Source: Patescibacteria group bacterium UBA2772 (GTDB taxonomy: Bacteria > Patescibacteriota > Minisyncoccia > Moranbacterales > DUUL01). From it: 16,318 bases of DNA. Made by a program: the position numbers and the translations under genes. The stretch spans positions 1-16,318 of the forward strand of contig DEIO01000018.1 of assembly GCA_002352545.1 (NCBI GenBank). The letters run 5' to 3'. A model generated the notes under the pieces. The model was not told the origin of the DNA, did no database searches, and saw nothing but the letters and a program-made list of their open reading frames with translations. Below, piece after piece: positions 12,885-16,318 of this stretch (its first letter is position 1; every line of letters starts with the position of its first letter).

Positions 12885-13140
12885 CCACAACAAAAACGCC
12901 ATTTCTGGCGTTTAAGTTAAAACTGAATAGATTCAAGATTGTAGAATGAGAAATATATAATTTCATCAAACTCTTTTGTGGTTAATCCTGCCCAGACGAA
13001 TCTGGACAAAAACCAGCATATATAGTACTCATACCAATATGACTACAGATTGATCCAGTCGCTCGACACAGTCGTTACGCGAACGACGTGTCTCGAGAGC
13101 GACAAGATTGTAGGTTCTGTTAAACCCTTGGCTTGCAATC
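12885..13140 (-). ncRNA. Structured repeat element, copy 3 (5'-truncated, enlarged hairpin)
   Basis: Lacks the ACTCAAG hairpin and GCGGT strand; it joins the fic 3' end at TGCAAGCC. The short GCAA hairpin of copies 2 and 4 is replaced by a long stem at about 13053-13102: GTCGCTC/GAGCGAC outside, GACAC/GTGTC, GTCGTT/AACGAC inside. The TTCG hairpin (12990-13007) and the AACGCCAGAAATGGCGTT terminator are unchanged. Where the missing GCGGT would pair, this copy has ACCAC instead of ACCGC. Confidence 0.66.
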
Positions 13141-13154
13141 AACATCAAAGATTT

Positions 13155-14216
13155 TTACAATTTTCGATATCTCGTTCCCCTACCAGAACCAATTTTTTCA
13201 ATTTTATTCAATTTAAGTAATCTCAATAAAGCCTGATTAACAGTTGGTCTAGCAATTTTAGTTTTTTTAGCAATTTCTCCTGGATTAATTTCTTCTACTA
13301 ATTGCAAATATTCCCAAACTGCTAATTGCTTTACTGAGAGTATTTTTTCTACTTGCTCACTATCTAGTAATTCAACTGCCATTTCAGATTGTTTAAGAAA
13401 AATCATCAAAAAATAATTTAACCAGTCAGTTATGTTTTCAGTTTTTTTACCAAATGTCTTCTGACTTCTACGAAGATCAATATAGTAATCACTTTTATTA
13501 TCTTCGATTAACTTTTCTTGAGAAATGTATGGCATGTATAAATATCCACTTTTCAATATAAGAAGATTAGTGAGAATTCTTGATAATCTTCCATTCCCGT
13601 CTTGAAAAGGATGAATATTCAAAAATTCAACAATAAAATTGCTTATCACCAAAAGCGGATGAATATTTCCTTCAGTCAACGCCATCTTTGTCCAATCAAC
13701 TAATTCTTGCATCTTCTTTGGAGTAAGATACGCTGGCATAGTTTTAAAAACTACTCCTATCTCTGCCCCTTTTTTATCACGCATTACTACATCATTTTCC
13801 GTTTTTTTGTATTCACCCTTATGCCTTTCATCTTTGGATGAATACTTTAACATTTGATTATGGAAATGTTTAATCGTGCTTTCGTTTAATGACAAGCCAT
13901 CCCAAGAATCAAAAATATTTTTCAAAAGTTCATAATATCCGTGAACTTCTTGTTCATCTCTATTTTTCCATTTACCAATTTTTATTCCCTGAATCAATTT
14001 TTCCACTTCTTTATCGGATAACTTTGCTCCTTCAATACGAGTTGAAGCCCCCGCAGAAGTAACCAAAACCGATTGTTTCAAACGACCCAAAATCTGAGGA
14101 CTTAAACTAGCTCCTCCCATCCACCTTCCTTTAATTTCATCAATTTTAGATATCTTTGACCATATTTCAGATGAAAGATTGTTCAACCTAACTTCAAATT
14201 GATTGTTTTTCAACAT
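13155..14216 (-). CDS. Fic/DOC family protein, class II, with winged-helix tail (353 aa)
   Basis: HPFQDGNGRLSR at 202-213 is a complete Fic active site, and ASTRIEG at 57-63 carries the (S/T)xxxEG inhibitory motif, so it is a self-inhibited class II Fic. Between them, EQEVHGYYELLKN is the usual helix before the core and GEYKKTENDVV the flap that positions the target. The C-terminus (about 300-353) is a winged helix: NPGEIAKKTKIARPTVNQAL, then LRLLKLNKIEKIGSGRGTRY. It differs throughout from the Fic protein at 9870-10925, so they are not recent duplicates, but its last 50 codons reappear as the fragment at 9702-9860. The start ATG 14216 lacks a clear Shine-Dalgarno. Upstream are two orphan genes on the same strand. 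Its stop is 14 bp from element copy 3, which supplies its terminator. Confidence 0.92.
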   Translation of the reverse strand: MLKNNQFEVRLNNLSSEIWSKISKIDEIKGRWMGGASLSPQILGRLKQSVLVTSAGASTRIEGAKLSDKEVEKLIQGIKIGKWKNRDEQEVHGYYELLKNIFDSWDGLSLNESTIKHFHNQMLKYSSKDERHKGEYKKTENDVVMRDKKGAEIGVVFKTMPAYLTPKKMQELVDWTKMALTEGNIHPLLVISNFIVEFLNIHPFQDGNGRLSRILTNLLILKSGYLYMPYISQEKLIEDNKSDYYIDLRRSQKTFGKKTENITDWLNYFLMIFLKQSEMAVELLDSEQVEKILSVKQLAVWEYLQLVEEINPGEIAKKTKIARPTVNQALLRLLKLNKIEKIGSGRGTRYRKL

Positions 14217-14235
14217 CTTTTTTGCTTACATATTA

Positions 14236-14280
14236 TCTATATAAGATTATATAAGAAAAATCAATAGATTATTCTTATAT
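14236..14280 (-). promoter_or_regulatory. fic promoter with overlapping inverted repeat
   Basis: Minus strand: TTGATT (14264-14259), 17 bp, TATAGA (14241-14236). ATATAAGAA (14249-14257) and TTCTTATAT (14272-14280) form a perfect inverted repeat around the -35 box, and a further half-site TTACATAA lies near 14310. The winged-helix tail of the Fic protein is a candidate ligand. Confidence 0.5.
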
Positions 14281-14372
14281 CTAGTCTATATTAGATTGTA
14301 TTGGATTATGTAAGAAAAAACAGGCTCAGCATAGATTTGCTCTCCGCTAAGGAGATTATTCTTAGGAGTAAG

Positions 14373-14933
14373 TTATCTTATTGGTTTATAATCCAATCTT
14401 TCCAAATAATCTATGTAAAATTGAGACATACTGCGATAATTTTCTATACTAATAGATGGGTCAATGTGTTCATGCAATTCTTTATCATCAAATGAAAGTT
14501 CAGTATACCCCATGATATCATGCACTGGGACACTTTCAGCACACACCGTTCCCATAAATTTTAAACTTTCCCGCCAAACGTCCTTGAATAATTTATTTAT
14601 TCCGAACATTTTTGGGTCAAAACTGTTATAGATTGCCATTTGTTCTTCTTTGCTTTTATCCTTCCACTCATTTATTGACATTCTAAAAAGATATTCCTCA
14701 TCTGCAAATAGTTTTGTCTTACTGCTGTTTATTCTAACCTTAATAACAACGGGGACATCATCTCTCTCTTTGCAAGATGCTACAGCGTAATAACAAACAT
14801 AGCAATAAGTTAAATACACCAAATCATTTCTAGATTTTCCGATACCCTTTTCCCAATTAGATTTTTTCTTTCTTCTTGGCTTAATCCCATCTTTACGAAT
14901 TTTTTCAAAGACCATAAATTTCTCTTTTTTCAT
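14373..14933 (-). CDS. Hypothetical protein, 186 aa
   Basis: The protein opens with a strongly basic stretch (MKKEKFMVFEKIRKDGIKPRRKKK), then a cysteine/tyrosine-rich segment (LVYLTYCYVCYYAVASCKER), a beta-type part (DVPVVIKVRINSSKTKLF), and an acidic C-terminus with SFDDKELHEHIDPSI and YIDYLERLDY. No signal peptide or clear membrane helix is visible, despite the hydrophobic YCYVCYYAV stretch. I recognise no family. It lies 62 bp after the 168-aa gene and 156 bp before the fic gene, with a likely promoter of its own. A second start (M7) is possible; neither has a Shine-Dalgarno. The basic N-terminus could bind nucleic acid, which is a guess. Confidence 0.68.
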   Translation of the reverse strand: MKKEKFMVFEKIRKDGIKPRRKKKSNWEKGIGKSRNDLVYLTYCYVCYYAVASCKERDDVPVVIKVRINSSKTKLFADEEYLFRMSINEWKDKSKEEQMAIYNSFDPKMFGINKLFKDVWRESLKFMGTVCAESVPVHDIMGYTELSFDDKELHEHIDPSISIENYRSMSQFYIDYLERLDYKPIR

Positions 14934-14961
14934 GTGTTCATACTAATCATTAAGCATTCAC

Positions 14962-14989
14962 AGATTAGCTTCGTGTCAGGGGAAGTCAA
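14962..14989 (-). promoter_or_regulatory. Possible promoter of the 186-aa gene
   Basis: Minus strand: TTGACT (14989-14984), 16 bp, TAATCT (14967-14962). It lies between the 168-aa and 186-aa genes. Confidence 0.45.
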
Positions 14990-14995
14990 GTTATT

Positions 14996-15502
14996 TCATT
15001 CCATACCTGCATCTTCGTCTATTTTTAAAAAATCTACAAACCTACCACCATTATTAAAACATTCCATGTCAATTACAAATTTAGAAAGCTTCGAATTTTC
15101 TTTATAATCGTTAATACGCTCTACGATTCTATTAAAAAGAGTTTCATTGGTATCATTATGCCTAATCCAAATTTCAAACATCTTATTATCCATATAACAC
15201 CACGGCTTCCTAACTAGATTCCTAGAAATCCTTTTATTCACAAAATATAACTGAGCTCTTATTTGATTGGGAATTGAATACAACCTTATAAATCCAATTA
15301 GCTCACTATAATGATAGCTGGATTTCTTCATTAACGACAAAACCCATTTTTTACAATCGTAATTTTTATCTTTCACTCCTGAGGTTGAAATTATTGACTC
15401 ACAATCTTGTATTAACTTGTTTGATTCTTCTTTTCTTTCTTTTAGAAATTGTTCTTTTGTGCACCTAAATACTGGAATTTCAAAAAAATATTTTTCGGTC
15501 AT
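14996..15502 (-). CDS. Hypothetical protein, 168 aa
   Basis: Starts MTEKYFFEIPVFRCTKEQFL, a strand-like opening, followed by a long charged helix (KERKEESNKLIQDCESIIST), a basic middle with LIGFIRLYSIPNQIRAQLYF, the segment KRISRNLVRKPWCYMDNKMF, and an acidic end (FVDFLKIDEDAGME). No catalytic motif, signal or membrane span is visible. I do not recognise the family. It is the first gene after the terminator of the RNA-like unit at 15600-15941 and probably heads a loose group with the 186-aa gene and the fic gene. Both orphan proteins have similar composition and length, but I see no shared motif. The start has no Shine-Dalgarno, in line with other genes here. Confidence 0.68.
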   Translation of the reverse strand: MTEKYFFEIPVFRCTKEQFLKERKEESNKLIQDCESIISTSGVKDKNYDCKKWVLSLMKKSSYHYSELIGFIRLYSIPNQIRAQLYFVNKRISRNLVRKPWCYMDNKMFEIWIRHNDTNETLFNRIVERINDYKENSKLSKFVIDMECFNNGGRFVDFLKIDEDAGME

Positions 15503-15593
15503 TTTATTAAATTAAAGACAAATAAATTATCTAATTACAGCTCAAAAAACTACTTTTGGAATTTTACATCAAATTGCTATAAATTTTAAAACT

Positions 15594-15628
15594 AAAAACT
15601 CGACAGTGTAATAGGCTGTCGAGTTTTT
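15594..15628 (-). terminator. Strong intrinsic terminator of the RNA-like unit
   Basis: AAAAACTCGACAG (15594-15606) and CTGTCGAGTTTTT (15616-15628) form a perfect 13-bp stem around a 9-base loop, with five Ts on either strand. On the minus strand it ends the unit begun at the promoter 15948-15975. Confidence 0.88.
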
Positions 15629-15941
15629 CCAATACTCATAATACTCAACAATCTTACAAGTTCCTGTTTTCGCTTTTTATCGGTCGCGAACCGCGCAGGT
15701 TTACTAGCTCCAACTATTACCTGGAGTTTTTGGGACTGGATGTTACTTTCCTTAGTATTGGTAAGGAAGTTTAAAGTTCCCCACAGCTAACATCAAAACA
15801 AGGGTTGGTAACCTTCTTTTTCGGTCGAAAAAGGGTAAGTCACCTCCTCTTTTTTTGAGCACGGGGAACAGTCAATAGGTGGTTCATAAAGTGGTTCATA
15901 AAATTGAACTTAACTTATTAGCTATTCCCTTTGAAGAGAAC
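15600..15941 (-). ncRNA. Candidate structured RNA of about 340 bases, family unknown
   Basis: A promoter (15948-15975) and a strong terminator (15594-15628) frame a region with no convincing ORF but dense secondary structure. On the minus strand GTTCCCC (complement of 15862-15868) can pair with GGGGAAC (15777-15783). Inside that, GGTGAC pairs with GTTACC around a CTTTTT/AAAAAG hairpin. GATGTTA (15787-15793) pairs with TAACATC (15739-15745), which crosses the GTTCCCC helix, so the two together would be a pseudoknot. Further hairpins are CCTTA/TAAGG, CTCCA/TGGAG and CGCG/CGCG. I looked for the conserved cores of RNase P RNA, tmRNA, SRP RNA, 6S and T-boxes and found none. A repeated TTATGAACCAC lies near the 5' end. 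It could be a leader of the 168-aa gene or an independent RNA. Confidence 0.55.
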
Positions 15942-15947
15942 GCCTAC

Positions 15948-15975
15948 ATTCTAAATCTTTTTGCAAAAATGTCAA
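15948..15975 (-). promoter_or_regulatory. Promoter of the candidate RNA
   Basis: Minus strand: consensus TTGACA (15975-15970), 16 bp, TAGAAT (15953-15948). Start expected near 15941. It begins directly after the terminator of element copy 4, so the two units are separate transcripts. Confidence 0.75.
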
Positions 15976-16232
15976 CCCACAACAAAAACGCCATTTCTGG
16001 CGTTTAAGTTTTAAACTAAATAGATTCAAGATATAGAATGAGAAATATATAATTTCATCAAAGTCTTTTGCGGTTAGTCCTGCCCAGACGAATCTGGACA
16101 AAAACCAGCATATATAGTACTCATGCCAATATGACTACAGATTCACTTTTGTCTTGCAACAATGGAGTTTAGGTTCTGTTAAACCCTTGGCTTGCACTCA
16201 AGAAAACTTGAGTTTGACCGCCGGATAAATCC
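15976..16232 (-). ncRNA. Structured repeat element, copy 4, directly downstream of 16S rRNA
   Basis: Reference copy, read on the minus strand. It has GGATTTATCC, GCGGT, hairpin ACTCAAG-TTTT-CTTGAGT, conserved GCAAGCCAAGGGTTTAACAG, hairpin TTGTT-GCAA-GACAA (one G:U against copy 2), GAGTACTATATATGCTGG, hairpin GTCCAGA-TTCG-TCTGGGC (16082-16099), GCAGGACTAACCGC, an AT-rich stretch, then AACGCCAGAAATGGCGTT followed by TTTG. GNRA and UUCG-type loops are typical of stable RNA. There is no ORF. Because it follows 16S within 75 bases and no promoter is apparent, it is probably co-transcribed with 16S here and ends the transcript. Confidence 0.68.
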
Positions 16233-16234
16233 AA

Positions 16235-16276
16235 CTTATTCGATGTCTTGCATAGCAAGTCCACCTAGTGAATAAG
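16235..16276 (-). other. Hairpin in the 16S downstream spacer
   Basis: CTTATTC (16235-16241) pairs with GAATAAG (16270-16276), with an inner CTTGC-ATA-GCAAG. It lies about 28 bases after the 16S 3' end and may take part in 3' processing. Confidence 0.5.
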
Positions 16277-16303
16277 CCTCTCGAATTTATCGATTATCTC
16301 CCT

Positions 16304-16318
16304 AGAAAGGAGGTGATC
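16304..16318 (-). rRNA. rrs: 16S ribosomal RNA, last 15 bases (rest beyond window)
   Basis: The final bases are AGAAAGGAGGTGATC, the exact reverse complement of the 16S 3' end GATCACCTCCTTTCT with the anti-Shine-Dalgarno core CCTCC. The gene therefore lies on the minus strand to the right of the window. A plus-strand ribosome binding site alone would not be expected to match all 15 bases. The presence of CCTCC fits the AGGAGG sites seen before several genes here. Confidence 0.9.

Noticed and set aside
15757..15920. Short minus-strand frames over the candidate RNA, one with a CSPC motif and one beginning MNHFMNHLLTV
   Set aside because: The first has no start codon between stops and the second is 19 codons without ribosome binding site; strong pairing of the same bases favours RNA.
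15600..15941. RNase P RNA, tmRNA, SRP RNA or 6S RNA
   Set aside because: Size and structure would fit, but GAGGAAAGTCC/ACAGAA (RNase P), the alanyl-tRNA-like ends and tag (tmRNA) and the GGAAGC apical loop (SRP) are not present; there is no positive match to 6S.
9541..16232. Integron-like cassette array with the repeats as attC sites
   Set aside because: Gene-plus-folded-repeat order is suggestive, but the copies are over 250 bases, lack a clear pair of RYYYAAC/GTTRRRY core sites, carry terminators and have no integrase in the window. One copy follows 16S rRNA.
1..16318. Alternative genetic code with UGA read as glycine
   Set aside because: Several good genes end exactly at TGA with sensible C-termini, and no frame runs through TGA in a conserved motif.

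Overview
The window comes from an AT-rich bacterial genome that looks most like a candidate-phyla-radiation (Patescibacteria, possibly Parcubacteria-like) organism. This is an inference from several traits: very low GC, several promoters that place the start codon at or near the transcription start, dispersed GC-rich palindromes between genes, many short orphan genes, and a PGRP-type amidase with Ig-like tail. The last bases are the reverse complement of the 3' end of 16S rRNA. Genes such as the NUDIX gene, the small HTH gene and the 168-aa gene end in TGA, so the standard code applies and UGA is not reassigned. Nearly everything is on the minus strand; the one convincing plus-strand gene encodes a NUDIX hydrolase.

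Region 1 (1-1570) is the remains of a defence locus: abrB-like gene, two very small ORFs that overlap ATGA-style, a restriction nuclease gene with an internal deletion, then the start of a type I methyltransferase (hsdM) running off the left edge. Region 2 (1900-4670) holds an orphan 162-aa protein, a tiny membrane protein, and a peptidoglycan amidase whose 5' coding region is cut by an in-frame TAG. Region 3 (4830-6442) is a compact ars-type operon: ArsR repressor, CxxC thioredoxin-like protein and DUF318/ArsP permease. It has a textbook promoter overlapped by an ATCAA-N6-TTGAT operator. Region 4 (6480-8010) is an AbiEii-type toxin-antitoxin pair bracketed by related repeat blocks.

Region 5 (8807-16318) is the most unusual part. 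Four related copies of a structured, apparently non-coding element lie at 9541-9692, 11864-12150, 12885-13140 and 15976-16232, all in the same orientation, each ending (read on the minus strand) in an intrinsic terminator. One copy directly follows 16S rRNA, where 23S would be expected. The others follow protein genes (two Fic-type genes or remnants, and an orphan gene). Comparison of copies shows compensatory changes in a tetraloop hairpin, a GCAA-loop hairpin that is swapped for a longer stem in one copy, and different 5' truncation points with a common 3' end. Between them lie two class II Fic proteins with winged-helix tails, a detached Fic winged-helix remnant, an excisionase-type HTH protein with 11-bp iterons, a coiled-coil membrane pseudogene with two internal stops, and four orphan proteins.

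A separate promoter-to-terminator unit without a convincing ORF (about 15600-15941) has mutually exclusive or pseudoknotted long-range pairings and is a second candidate RNA. I could not assign either RNA to a known family from sequence alone.
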